Made by a program: the position numbers and the translations under genes. The notes beneath the pieces were generated by a model. It was not told the origin of the DNA, made no database searches, and worked only from the letters and a program-made list of their open reading frames with translations. This document shows positions 1-12,682 of a stretch of DNA of 64,000 nucleotides, piece after piece. The stretch covers positions 464,072 to 528,071 of the forward strand of contig NW_003124905.1 in the NCBI RefSeq assembly GCF_000003605.2, written 5' to 3'. The first letter of the stretch is position 1. Every line of letters starts with the position of its first letter. Source of the stretch: Saccoglossus kowalevskii. Taxonomy: Eukaryota > Hemichordata > Enteropneusta > Harrimaniidae.

Positions 1-984
1 ATTAGCATTATTTAGCATATTATTCGATCTGCTTTTCAGACAATTGTTATCAGGGTAATAACCGCGTGCTATGCCCATAAATCCAGCCTGTTCTGCGGGC
101 CAATTATCTATTCATGTTCCACGCACGGCTTTAAAGCTCAATGAAATGTTGCACCGAACTGATACGAAGAAAACGTTTATTTATTCAAAGACATGCTGTG
201 AATGTTTTATGGGTTCAAACGTCTTTCTGAAGATAAAATATGTAAATGTTAAATTAATAAATAGTTTGTGATTGAGCGAGTGATGTAGGCTTCATTATGG
301 CACGCACGTACTATCAATAAGATAAGTCAGTTTATCGACATTACCCCCGACTTCTAATAAAACTCTAACCTGAAGTAATTTTGTATAAATATTTTTGATT
401 TGTTTTAATAAGATTGTCTGCTACGTTCAGCACACAACGTGAAATGAGACGTATTTTTTTCTAGCATCATAAACAATTCTACAAAATAGAAAGAAACGTA
501 TATTCCCAGCAATGCGACCGTGGAATATCGTATCTATTATGCGGCTCAAATACTAGTAAATAATTCAACAAATAATTAATTTTTGTAATCATCGGTCTAC
601 GTTCATGAAGAAACATTGCCAACATTTTAACTACATTTTGGGCTAATCGGCAATATTCACGCATCTCAACAGTGAATAGGCAAACAGTAGTTGCAGTAAG
701 GCTTGGGGAATTAGAAACGACACAATTTTCAAAGATGAATTAAAACGAACGCGCATCGGTATACAACGATCACTTTCGCTTTATTCATATTTAAAACAGT
801 TTTCACATAAATAATTTATTGATATATAAATAAAATAGATACTTTCTGGCATTTTAGGAGCTGCGGAGGTCAAAGGGCAACGAGGTGTACTATGGAAAAA
901 TATATTATGGCTTAAAATCACTGCTACAGCCGGATACACGTGATAAAATAAAAAGCCAAACATATAACCAAAGTGTTATATTGT
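1..984. other. No gene seen
   Basis: AT-rich sequence with only short unsupported frames. Confidence 0.6.
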
Positions 985-2185
985 CTTACGAGTTCTGTGT
1001 TAGGGGATTTTATGCTCATGCTTGTCACAAACTGCTCGCTTTTGCGATTGTAGATAAAACTTATAATAATCAATGAAGAACAGGCTGCGAACAGAAATTC
1101 ATTTTTTATTATAGAAGTCGAAAATGATTGAAATATTTATAGAACGATTATTTTAATGAACTTGGAAAGTATAAGGTTAATGCAAGTATATTGAATATGG
1201 ATACACAGGATCATAATTGACTAATTAGGTTTCCAAACAAATTACTACCAGTTTTTCCGCGACTGCTGCTAATGTTTATTCCGTCTTATCTCAAGTGCCA
1301 GTGTGTAGGCATATACATAAATTGAACATGCAATATCTGACATTACCCCCTGGCGATAATTGTATCACGTGTAAGGGTATATTTACGAGCAGTGTCATCA
1401 AGTATGTATGTTTGAATTCTATACTATAATATGCTAATATAGTTTCACATTTAGATGTATTGACGATGTCCTTCCGAATCAACAACCCTAAATTTAGTGA
1501 CTATACTGAGTTTAATGATATATTCGGCTGCACTGGATATTATGCTTCTGCTGCTTCATAATTAGATGTGTGCCTTAAATTTGACCCACAGCAATATCTC
1601 ATTTTTGTCTACCTATTCGGGAAAATACTCTTCGCAAGCCCGGGCCTGTGGTACCCAGGTAGCTACACCAAAGTATATAAGTGCGAAGAGGAGAATAATA
1701 TGTTAGAGTTGCAGAACTCGTGGTTTTAGAGGATGTACTTTGCACGTCATAAGCTGTAATATATTCGACAAACTAAAGTAAATTGGTAGACACAATGGTA
1801 TCGTATACTGTAGGGCGTCACCGGTTTATTATGCTACCCATGAATATGAGTTTATTACGAGCATACTTTACTTATTATTATACATTACAAGGATACATCA
1901 TGGGAATGCCAAAATCCAAAAAGTTTAGAACAGAATCAGCGAACTTCTTTGTGTGGAGTTCACTCAATCCCTGGTGGCAGCCATGTTTGTTTATATTATT
2001 AGAGGGCGCTTACGCGAGTAATCAATCCATATTTCGCATTTCCTTATATGGTAGGATAAAAATACTCCGTAAAATGCCGCAAAATCACGCACGCTGTAAA
2101 TTACGGTGAAGTTACGGTGACAGATGTATAATAATAACATTTATAGTATGTACTTTTATATAAAGGCAACTCATGACCAATTGTC
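985..2185 (+). repeat. Degenerate tandem locus, unit 1 (carries a foldback insertion)
   Basis: Landmarks recur 1.2 kb further on: CATGCTTG at 1017 and 2214; the GAACATGCAATATCTGACAT block near 1325 and its match near 2520; CAACAACCCTAAATTTAG at 1480 and 2707; TAAGCTGTAATATATTCG at 1750 and 2991. The unit is longer than the next one by about the size of the foldback element at 1841-2137. Short frames in it resemble those of unit 2 (HACHKLLAFAIVD against HACHGLFTIAIVD), but stops interrupt them and I recognise no protein family. Confidence 0.6.
1841..2137 (+). mobile_element. Foldback element family A, internally deleted copy with 3' body
   Basis: It begins ATGAGTTTATTACGAGCATAC, then jumps to TTATTATTATACAT, so most of the about 140-bp foldback part is missing. 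The remaining body from ATCATGGGAATGCC (1897) to GTGACAGATGTATAATAATA (2135) matches the copy at 28.8-29.0 kb over about 240 bp. It sits inside the first unit of the 1.2-kb tandem locus and is absent from the second and third units, so it inserted after that duplication or was lost from the others. Confidence 0.65.
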
Positions 2186-3340
2186 AATGGTTGTCTGTAT
2201 GCCATTTTACGACCATGCTTGCCATGGATTATTCACCATTGCGATCGTAGATACAGCTTGTAAGGTAATATCGATTAGATCAATTATTGTAATTGATGAA
2301 GCAATGGAAGAGTTGAGGAAACACATTTTTTTTGAATAACAAATGCAATAGACATAAGAGTAATAGAAGTATTATATTAATTAAATAATGAAGAAATATA
2401 CACCCACATTAAAGATCGACTAATTGAAGTTTCAAACAATGACTTCAATTTATTTTCGACACTTATGATGTCGATGTCGTCTTAGCTGAAACGTTAGTGT
2501 GTATGCGTATGCACCAATTGAACATAAAATACCTGGTATTACCGCTAACAATTAGGTTATTACGTGTAAATGTACATGTACCTCTGAGTGCAGTGTCATT
2601 ATGTGTGTTGTTACTGTTGCTTTGACTTCAAAATAATCATGTCCCAATATATGAAGCCAACTTCCTTAATTTTACAATTCAGATGTACTGCTGATGTACC
2701 TTCCATCAACAATCCTAAATTTGGAGATTATATTCCTATCAATTATTCAGCTGGCCTTGGGATTAAGGAGACCATAAAATGTGCTTTTATGCTCTATAAC
2801 ATGACCCGTGCCTTGAATGCGACTCGCTTTCCAATTATTGACACCTTTACAGAAATATCCCGCTCACATCATGTTGGGTACAGAATTTCCGGGATTATTC
2901 CCCCATGACCTGCCATGAAGTAGTGTCAAGAGACGAATGATATTCTTGTACAGAAGAACTCGAGGTTTCACGGGCGTACCTAACACATCATAAGCTGTAA
3001 TATATTCGGCAAACTACAGTAAATATGCAAATTTGTATCTGAAACACGTGTGCGGGCGACTTCGGTTTATACAATCGTGTTTGTGAACTACATCTATAGT
3101 ATGCACTTTGAAAAGAACATTATAATCTACTTTCGAATACATCAATTATTTTAACTGTCGTAGCAATAAACAATTTCTGGAAAAACCTGTTTTATCTAGA
3201 TAGAAATAAATATAATATAATATTAACTTCAACTGTAGAAGGGTAATTGCATGCATAATAAATATATGAATAAATATCGACGTGAATTTGAGTTTCAGTA
3301 ATTGGTTGATCACTACTACGTGTTTATTTGTTTGCCACAC
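2186..3340 (+). repeat. Degenerate tandem locus, unit 2
   Basis: This unit aligns with unit 1 (same landmarks, offset 1197-1241 bp) and with unit 3 (CAACAATC-TAAAT and TTATATTCCTATC, offset 810 bp). It has the longest in-frame stretch of the set, 2588-2908, with NNPKFGDYIPINYS and GIKETIKCAF. This could be an old coding remnant or chance. No known domain is recognised. Confidence 0.55.
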
Positions 3341-3900
3341 CTGACTTAGCTTAGATGTGCACCATTAATTGGCAATAACTAGTACTAACACTATCGCAGG
3401 CGATTATGTTATCCCGTGTACACGTATACAGTGTCAGTATGTGATATATATTTACTAATATATTGTCATGTCAATGTCAATTTCACAAAAAGATACGATG
3501 ATTATGCTCTTTGCAACAACAATCATAAATATTAAGGATTATATTCCAATGCTCTATCAACTCGGGATTCAGAAGACTCGTATTCTTTCCTCTGTATTTG
3601 TCTCTTTATTAGAGCACTACCGCCGGTGTATGACAAAAGAGATAATCTTAATTTATCAATCATTAATTTTCCACACCTTTTCAGGAATATCCAACACTAT
3701 TTGGCCTGTGGGGCGCATAATTTCCGAGCTTATACGCTATGCCCGGACAGAGAGAAGGTTTCTAAAGGGACATTCTAATAATTCTGTAGAAAACGACAAA
3801 CCTTTCATAAATTTGTTAAGCAGATATACCGAACTTGTGGTGAAATACAATTACACAGATAATCACAGATGGCATCAATGTCACTCGTCTTTTTGATGTG
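3341..3900 (+). repeat. Degenerate tandem locus, unit 3 (partial)
   Basis: CAACAATCATAAATATTAAG at 3517 and GATTATATTCCAATGCTCTA just after it match unit 2. Further on, CACACCTTTTCAGGAATATC (around 3675) matches GACACCTTTACAGAAATATC of unit 2. A 142-codon open frame (3468-3896) covers it, but has no recognised domain and only weak similarity to the unit 2 frame. Confidence 0.5.
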
Positions 3901-6900
3901 TGCCTCCTAATTTTTATACAAAAATCATTTGATTATGACTCTGAATGAAGGCGGATGCCACATGTAGAGTTGAATGAGCTTACTCTTAAAGAAACGTGGC
4001 TACTAACGCCATCACCTGATGGTATACCTCGATATCAATGTATTTTACTTTTACACCGATTCGACCATGTTTTGTTATGTGTTGTTGAACTATTATTTTT
4101 CTAATCTGGCTTTACTTAGTGATACATTATTTTCACATTTTTGTTTGTTTTGTATGAAATAACGAAACATTACGTTTGTCTTTTTCTAACAATGCTGTGT
4201 GATTATAATGGTCTACTTAGTGTATAACAGTCTAGCCTGCAGATACTGCATAACATATCACGTCGCGTTCGTATAATCAACGGGATGCCTGCCTGATGTT
4301 CATGTTTCATGGCCTCCATCGGAGATAATAGTTACTTCTACAAATCCTTGTTGAATGTCGAAAACTTGCATTCAATCGTGTTTCACTCATATATGCACAA
4401 ATAACGAAATTCGACATGCAGTGTATTCAAAGCGAACGTGCTGATGTAGTTCCCCCTCCTCCTCATCCCCAAGTAGTACTATAATGATACGTTATAGAAA
4501 TATTGAAAGAATTTGTTTCGTACAGTCATTCATTGAGAAACAGATTTCTTAAAATAATAATTACTTTGCAATTAGCATGAAATAAATCATGTATGCATCT
4601 CGTCTACGTAGTTCATTCATCCGGCACGGTGGTTGATAACGTATGACAACGAAGCAGCCATATTCAGCAATGTACTCTAACAAAATGACGCCATACATAC
4701 AACAACACTGTACAGAATACAAGCAGCAAAAGCAGAATATAATTATTGGCTCACAAATTGTTTTCAAGTTTCTTGTGTTTTTTTTCAACTGACTTTCTGT
4801 CAGGGCAATAGTCCCTTTTTGGTTATAGAAAACTGAAATCGAACACGTAAATGTGAAATGCTATAAATTTGCTATTCATTAATCCACTTATCATGGAATG
4901 TTAATTTGTAAATTATTTATGATCTTTAGCAAGTTAATTTTATTGCAGTATCCTCGTAACAACCTCACATTATACGTTTACTATTCAGATATCTTCAAAA
5001 TACAAGCAAGCGAAATAAGTTCGTGGATAACATTTCAATATCTTTACGACATAATGCGATTTACATATCGTTATTACTGTGATATGTACTAATTCTGTAC
5101 GATGCTGTCAGTTTACCAGAATAACATTGCCACTACTGAATTCATGTTGATACGGAAGATACATGCGAGGCAATAACCTCGTGTGTGAGTCATGGTATTT
5201 CATTTATATTACCACTTGTTCAAACTCGTCTACCTTAGATTAGTTCAACTCTTAGCCTCGACGAATTCTGATCAGTGCACACCAGTGATTAATCCACCGT
5301 GTTCCAGACCAGTCGTATTCAATATATATACATGCACGTTTGACTACCTACTGAATACAAAACGAAGCTGAAGCGGGAAGCGAGTTAAATTTTCAAAACA
5401 AACTCGATCACTTGTAGATATGCTGCTGAGATGCTGGTTCATTTGAGCGTGTTGTATATTGATATATAATACTTGTCAAATTTAATGTAGAGTGTTTTAA
5501 ATCATGTTTGAATCATGAGTACATAAATTATATAGGATATACATACCATACACTGTGCATATTTCTGAAACCTATTTTATTTCACATTTTTAGACAAGCC
5601 TGAGTTTGTTTGTTTTCTTATATTTCGTGTATATACTCCACTGTTATAAACAATATATTTTGAATGTCGGGTTATTATTATTATTATTATTATTAAAGCC
5701 GTTATAATTTTCTTTAAACCTGTGATACTTATTTCTTCAACTAATTATTATTCCCAGTATACCGACCATGAGTAAAATACATTCATTCAGATGTGTTATC
5801 AGATATCGGAAATTATATCAATAGCCCCAACGAGAGAGAGAACCAAGTCTCTACAGAGTACTGACGGCATTTAAAAGGGTTATCTACGCTCTACCATGTA
5901 GTAGAGTTATTAATATCTTTTTTTGTATCTAAACATCGATGAGAGTCTTCAACCCGAGATGAGAAGTCAAAGAATGACACTTGTATTAAACGTAAGTTAT
6001 CAATCGAGCGCCAGTGGCAAACAATATGACTGCGCGGAGAGATTTCCTCGCTTAAAGTACATTGCCACTTATAATATCCATAACATCTGAACTGGGTTCA
6101 CGCATTTAAATAAGTCGCCATTTCAACCAATGGCGTCGATGCGTCGGTTTGGTTTAACTGGGTATAGGCGTTGATTTATCATATCGATTTTTTTTGTCAT
6201 TGCGTTATTTTCCGTAGCTAAAAACGATGTCATTTGGTGATAGGCTGTTAAATACATTTACAAATGAAATCGAACAACCTCCGCGTGTAGGAGAATGATT
6301 GGTTCTGACCATCTGCCATGAATATTCCAAATAAATTCATGTCAACGCACCATCTCATATGGTGTTCACGTTTCCCAGAGCAGCCCCAAAGAAGCCCCAA
6401 CTTTGTTTTCAATTGGTAAGGTCAACTTTTCTTATTCAGGATACCACGTTTACTGTGAAACACGTCAATAAAGAGAACCACGTGTGGAAGCCTTACACTG
6501 TGGTATTGTAAATATTTGAAGAGTATAATATTCTACATTTCAACAAAGCTGGAAAATAAACAGTCTGCATGTACGTTCGGGAATTGCCAAGGCGAACAAG
6601 CAACGTGATACGATAACATATATATGTCACTGCACACTCAAAGGGTGTGCATATTTAACATATGTTTTTGGGTGATACCAAGCAAGTGACCGACTAGATG
6701 GTCTTCTATATCTTCTCCAACGCTGCTGCTAATAATATGTATTATAGGAGCGACCAGTTCGCTTCTTCTTGGCGTGTGTTTAACTGGGCAAGGAGTTGCT
6801 GATACTACACCCAGTCCGACTAAAACAATATATTGTATATTAAATACGTGACAAAACAATTATTGTTTATTAAAATTCAAATTTTATATTAAGATTATGT

Positions 6901-7429
6901 AAACAAATATGAATGACTCAGGTTTGGGCATTACATGTTCGTTGGAATTACTGATTGGCTCATTTCATAATCACGTCAAATTGGTAAGCTAAACAATATT
7001 ATTCCTCCTTACATAACTGTATTTCTATCATTATACGTTTTACATCATATACCTTATTAATGAGGGGTATAGAAATAATGAAGACTATAGATAAATCAAA
7101 TATGAATAGTGAAAGATTATGAAAGACACTTGTGAAATACTGAAATCAAGACCATTTTCAAGTGTGACTTCAATTATCACTTTCGATTTTCCACTCAGTT
7201 TACCAATACACCGCACGATGAAAACAAGTTATACTTTAAAAATATTATCCAATCATCAAATATATAGTACTTCGGTTTGATTCTATCCACACTTTTAAGG
7301 TCAAGACTGATGCAAAACTGTTCCGCTCTGAAGATAACATCATTAGTACGCTCTAACTTCTGATTGACAGCATATTTGTTGAGTTTGGATGATGTATCAA
7401 TATGTATCCAATAACAATAAATGTTGTTC
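3901..7429. other. No gene seen
   Basis: AT-rich spacer. Apart from the (ATT)n run near 5.68 kb I see no repeat family, RNA gene or supported coding frame. Confidence 0.55.
5672..5695. repeat. (ATT)n microsatellite
   Basis: Eight uninterrupted TTA/ATT repeats. Confidence 0.9.
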
Positions 7430-7600
7430 CTCGGCCGATTTATTCCTTAATTCAATTTTCTTATACATATATCCATATATTCCAATGATATGTCCAGTTG
7501 AACGTGAGATTAAGGAGACGACAGAATCTAATTCTTCTGCTTCATACGCAAATACGTGTCTGTTTTATTTTACTCTTGAGGTCTGCTGCCAGCCAGATTA
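7430..7600 (+). repeat. Dispersed fourth copy of the 1-4 kb repeat locus
   Basis: CATATATTCCAATGATATGT followed by GAGATTAAGGAGACGACAGA matches TTATATTCCTATCAATTATT and GGGATTAAGGAGACCATAAA of unit 2. TTCCTTAATTCAATTTTC also matches upstream. Then TCTTCTGCTTCATACG resembles GCTTCTGCTGCTTCATAA of unit 1. The copy lies 3.9 kb from unit 3. The following open frame 7742-8035 (97 codons) is unrecognised. Confidence 0.45.
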
Positions 7601-10418
7601 GAACACGAAATAGGTGGTTTTAATTTTACCTTCAAGAACGTACTAAGCCTTCACAGACACACGGCGTGTCGGGTGAACACGAGACTGACAATCAAACAAA
7701 GAAAAGAAATAGAGTAGAATATAAATCATTCAACCAATCAGATGATGGTCAGAGTTATTATTGGAGAAGGGGGCAGTGAAATCCTTGCTCATGCCAGCAG
7801 GGTTAAAGAAGCCTTGTCAAATAATTTTGTTCGGCGCGTGCCTCTAACACTCATGTTAGTGATGCCTGTACGTGGGGCTACTGATATTGTGTGCAACCTG
7901 ATAGTTTATCTTGTTGGATTTTACTGTACGAAAAATCGATTGCCCAAGCGTATAATCTTGTTTACATACATACATGAATTTACAGCGTTTATAATCAATA
8001 AAATAAAAAGTTTAGCTAAAATACAGGGAATATAATGCCTTGGTATGTACTACATCTGCTTGTTAAAGAGACATTGTTTTTCTTTTGTCCAAACTACATA
8101 ACCAGGAACGACTGGCTTTATCATTCAACAAGTTGATGTAATGAGATTTTATTTAAATATTATAACATTGCCATTTCTCCTCGGATTTCGTACCGAAACA
8201 AAAATGATTATGACTGAGAATGAGCAGTCTTTTTTTTGAAATACCTGACATCAAGTTTTAATATATGTGTGTTTATTGATCTACAGTTGAATACTCTACA
8301 GGTTTTGATTGAGGGCGTACGTATCGACAAATCAAGTTCGATATTATAGCCTTGCACACTAGACAACGTTCGCTAAGAAATAAGATTTTTTTACTAAGCG
8401 ATATGGCCTACGGTTTGTTAAATGTGCCACGTGTATATATTTACAGCTTCAAGACGAACGAATAAAGACTGTATATTTTACTTCCAAAAAGAATTACATG
8501 TCGCGTCACTATTAATAATTATCATGCCAAATTTGTCAGTCAATAATCATGCAGATGCATCGAGTTTAGTAATCGGTGCTGGGCTATTAAAAGTATATGC
8601 GTGTGCTGGTCTTGAGTGTGCAATACTATATAATTGATTTCAATTACCGAGAGGTTATTGCACTATCATGAACAAATATTAACGGTGCGATGAATCCATC
8701 AGTTATGCCGGAAAGACGTTTCCCGATGAGAACTGATGAATAGTTTGGCGATGTTCCATAACCACAAATAACAAGGTCAAATGGCACAGTCAACATGACC
8801 TAGCGTTTGATAATCATCCGGCAGAGCGAAATATACTAACCTAGGCTCCAGGCTATTGACATTGACTAGATATTTTCTAATTATATACATGGTGTTTAAA
8901 CGTACTGCCGACGTAAGCAGCACGCCATATCCGAAGATTGCAGAACCTCCCGAATAATCTGTCAACCATGCATTCCACGGAGGCACTCTGTTCAAGGCAT
9001 TGCGTTTCGGAGTAATTCCTCGGAGAATAAGCGAAGCAGAGAAGCTCTTGCATGGAATGAAATGAAACGTAAATAGTATGCACGTGGTAGCTGGGGCGGA
9101 TCATCCACATCCCCGAAAAGATTAATGCAAATAACAATCATGGAGCCAATGGAAAATTAAGATTACAAGTAAACACATAGGGCAAGACCTTTTTGTTAAA
9201 CAAAAATGGAAACCAACCTAGATGAGTATGGAAGAAGGGATCCATGACGTCAATCTTTGTGAATTAATTAAATAAGATAGGTTAGTATGTATGCATTATT
9301 CAATTATGTATTTATGCAAATATTTGTGAGTGGTCAGGTGTTTTTCATCGGAAAAAAACTCTCTTGCGATTTCTTCCAGTCCCTAACAACCATGTTATGA
9401 ATGTTTAAAATGCTCCTTCCGGCACACTGTCAATCTGCGTGATCGACTTGTAAGGCTTCTATGTAATTATATCATAAGTTAAAAAAAGGTCATATTTACT
9501 CTGGATGTGATTAATTATTAAGGAATTCAAAGTAAACTGTATTTTCGTGATATTTTAAAATTTATTATAATAAAATGCTGCATTTTACGACTTTCCTAGC
9601 GTGTAGATATGATTTCATCTACATTATCGGGAGCATGTTGTTTCAGTTATTTTGACGCACAAGTATTTTTGTTTGTAGTATCGGTAATATACGTTCAATC
9701 TTTGAAATGTACATACAGTTTTGTCTGTAGAGCTGGCAGCGTGTGTTCTGGTCACTGAGACGTACCGACAGGGAGGCTGCATGCAATGAAGGCAGTGCGT
9801 CTTCCTGTAATTAAAATACGCCAGTAGATTGTCTGTAATATAGGCAGTCTGTTCACATCATTGAAACGCACCAGCAGTTTACCTGATGTCGTATGAATAT
9901 TGTGCAATGCGGTAATCGCGCGGCCACACAGCGGTTCTAATAACACCATTGATGTATCGCTGCTCGGTACAAATGTTGCCATGGAGACAAATATAAACAC
10001 AACATACCACACAGCTAATCAACACAACCACCGTTGTATAATGTTCACCATTGCGTAATCCAATCGCATGTGAATTCATGCGTGCGTTACAAACAGTACG
10101 CTACAGTGGGCTAATTTGCACCAACAACTTGCATACTCTTTTTTATTTTTTTTTCATTTGTACCTGGATTGTTTTTCCGAACACTATCTACACGCCTTGA
10201 GCTAATTAAAACGAAATAGATTACTATATATGTATGTTTCAGTGGAATAAAACGTTGATCACAGAAAATATTTGACGGAAATGTAGACATTATAAAAATG
10301 CCGAGTCAGCATAAAATATTCAGTAAAAATCCAGCATCGCCGAAAACGATAAAATTATTTAGTAATTTTAAAATATTAAATTAACACTTGTGTAATGTTC
10401 AAACATATTTAAACCCAT
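7601..10418. other. No gene seen
   Basis: It holds the unrecognised 97-codon frame at 7742-8035 and a faint 50-57-bp periodicity at 9735-9885 (ACGTACCGACAG, ACGCCAGTAG, ACGCACCAGCAG). Nothing else stands out. Confidence 0.5.
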
Positions 10419-10614
10419 ACTGTAAAATACTTTATTTTAGCTGTAATTATTTTTTACTGAATAAAAATATTTTGGGTTTTTTGTATGGAATTTAATTTTC
10501 ACTGATTTTTGACGAGTTGAATGTAAAATATAAGAAAACAGGTATATTCGCTGGATTTTATTTTCACTGAATCATTCCTTCAACGATAATAGCGAAAATA
10601 AAGTATTTCACAGT
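10419..10614 (+). mobile_element. MITE-like inverted-repeat element family B
   Basis: It starts ACTGTAAAATACTTTATTTT and ends AAAATAAAGTATTTCACAGT, near-perfect terminal inverted repeats of about 22 bp. Inside, TTTTCACTGA and TATTCGCTGGA-type words recur. The element is about 196 bp with no coding potential and matches the 210-bp copy at 22.8 kb along its whole length. Confidence 0.75.
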
Positions 10615-12090
10615 AAGTTGACACTACCATAGAACATGATAACCGGTAATTTATGCAAATTATGCATAGTAACCAATCGTAATCAATAAATAATGCCAAA
10701 AAAACTATACGTTTATCCGTAAACATTCGCCGCTTATCGGCTACATCGATTCCATTATGCTCAATCTCGAAAAAAAACGTCACACAAGGAAAAGTGCAGC
10801 AAAACGTGCTTTATCTAAACGCGAGAACGACTTTTGTTTCTCAAGTCGTTATGCTATCTTTCATCGCACTTTTGCGTAATCGGTGGCAAGGTAGTATTAG
10901 GGTCGGGTCAATTTTTTCAAAATGTCGACGATCATGCATACAACATTATAGGAACACCGCCTGATAGATTTTCATAAATGGGCCATTAGCCACCTCGTCC
11001 ATCACCACAGTACTTATACGGACTGTAACATGCACAAAACAGACTATCAATTTCAGCTGAAAGGCTTGTTAGAACGACGTGTAATTGAGAACGAAAGGAA
11101 AGGGCGTTCATGCAGATATGAACACGTAAGCACCAATGAACACGTTGTCATGGAAACAACAGGATGTGATACATGTATGTAATAACACTATTATAATGAT
11201 AAGTATTTTCAACGATTTCCATAGGCTAAATAATTTTGCTCACATGGTTTGATAAATAATGACATACGCATTGAATTTTAATAAATGGTGCACCACGGTC
11301 TTGCTTTTTTTTCTACATATTTAATGCATCGCGAGAGACTCGCAATGAACACGTTGTGGTCGGCAGCAATTTAAAGCTCGCCGATATGGTTTCATGACTG
11401 ATCGTGATTACTTTGTAAATCCTTTGCTTATTGATATACACGCTTTTATGTAAGAAAAATAAGTTCAAAAATTTTTTTTTTAGATAAATGCATTGACTTC
11501 AGGAAATAAAAAAATACGACAGTCAAGTTCAGTAGTTTGTCGTGTTTAATGTGATCGCCAGTGCGCTTTCGTTAGCCGGGCACAGCTGCGAGTTTATTCG
11601 AACCCATCATTGTCCATAACACAGAATGGGACAAAATTATTGTTTTGTTTGTTTGTTTTCATTCGTGTAATATTACATGATTTAAATAATTAATTAATCT
11701 AGTTGACCTTTACTTCAATAAAATTAGTGGGGTTAAAAGATTAAACAATTGCACGCTTTACTACACAAAACGCGAAAATAAAACTGTACGGATCCATCTT
11801 AAACTCAAAGTTCCTTTACAACCGTCATGGAAATATTTACATTTTTTGTCGCAATGAGCATGTGTTTAAACATGAACAGTCTGGTAAACAGATGATCTCA
11901 GATGGCAGTGATGCCATTTGATTCCGTCTTAGATCTAGATACGAAGGGTGTCACATATGGAGCACAATGGATCATTAATTTCAAAACATGTGAAATCACT
12001 CAACTACTAGTTCTTATTATATACATATGTCTGTTTCTTTATTCATTTCATCCTATACTGCGATGTATTTGTCAGTTTGTAGTTTTGAGT
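10615..12090. other. No gene seen
   Basis: Spacer between two family B elements; no coding or RNA feature recognised. Confidence 0.55.
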
Positions 12091-12276
12091 ACTGTGAAGT
12101 ACTTTATTTTCACTTGGAATTTATGTTTGCTTAAGGAATGAATCAGTGATAACAAAATCCAGTGAAAATACCCTTTTTTATATTCACATTCAGCCCACTA
12201 AAATTCAGTGAAAATAAACTTGCCAAAATGTGTTTTAACGAAAAACATTTCTAGCTAAAATAAAGTATTCTACAGT
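12091..12276 (-). mobile_element. MITE-like element family B, inverted orientation
   Basis: The ends are ACTGTGAAGTACTTTATTTT and AAAATAAAGTATTCTACAGT. Reverse-complemented, the interior words (TTTATTTTCACTGA, TTTTCACTGGATTTT, TCACTGATTCATTCCTT) line up with the other two copies, so this copy is in the opposite orientation. Length about 186 bp. Confidence 0.65.
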
Positions 12277-12519
12277 AGTTTGTCGGTCGTTTTTTTGTGT
12301 TCTCGAACTTCTGAATATTACCTCACTGATTATAAAGTTTGGGATATGTTTTTACTTTTCCGTATATTGACGACACAAATATTTTTGACTAAATTTAATA
12401 TTTGCCTGAATTTTTTATTTTCAAAATAATCTGACATTTGGCGGCTCAAGTAGTTCACTCACTCACACCAACATCTATGCTGTCATACAGTTATGACTGA
12501 ATCGAGCATGTTAACGCGT

Positions 12520-12682
12520 CACAGTCGCCCACAGTCGTCACGCAACGTCTCACAGTAATCACGGAGCGCTTCACGCAGTGCGTCACAGTAATCACGGATC
12601 GTGTCACACAGCGTGCCACAGTAATCACGGAGCTCGTCGCACAGCATGCCACAGTCCTCGGGCAGCGCATACGAATTTTCTG
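12520..12682. repeat. 33-bp minisatellite
   Basis: CACAGTAATCACGGA-type units begin at 12551, 12584, 12617 and 12650, exactly 33 bp apart, with a degenerate partial unit before them. The period is a multiple of three, so a minus-strand frame shows an 11-residue repeat (CVTRSVITV-like). There is no sign that it is a real gene. Confidence 0.85.

Noticed and set aside
3468-3896. 142-codon open frame as a gene
   Set aside because: It lies in the degenerate tandem locus, and the homologous units carry stops in the same frame. No domain is recognised.
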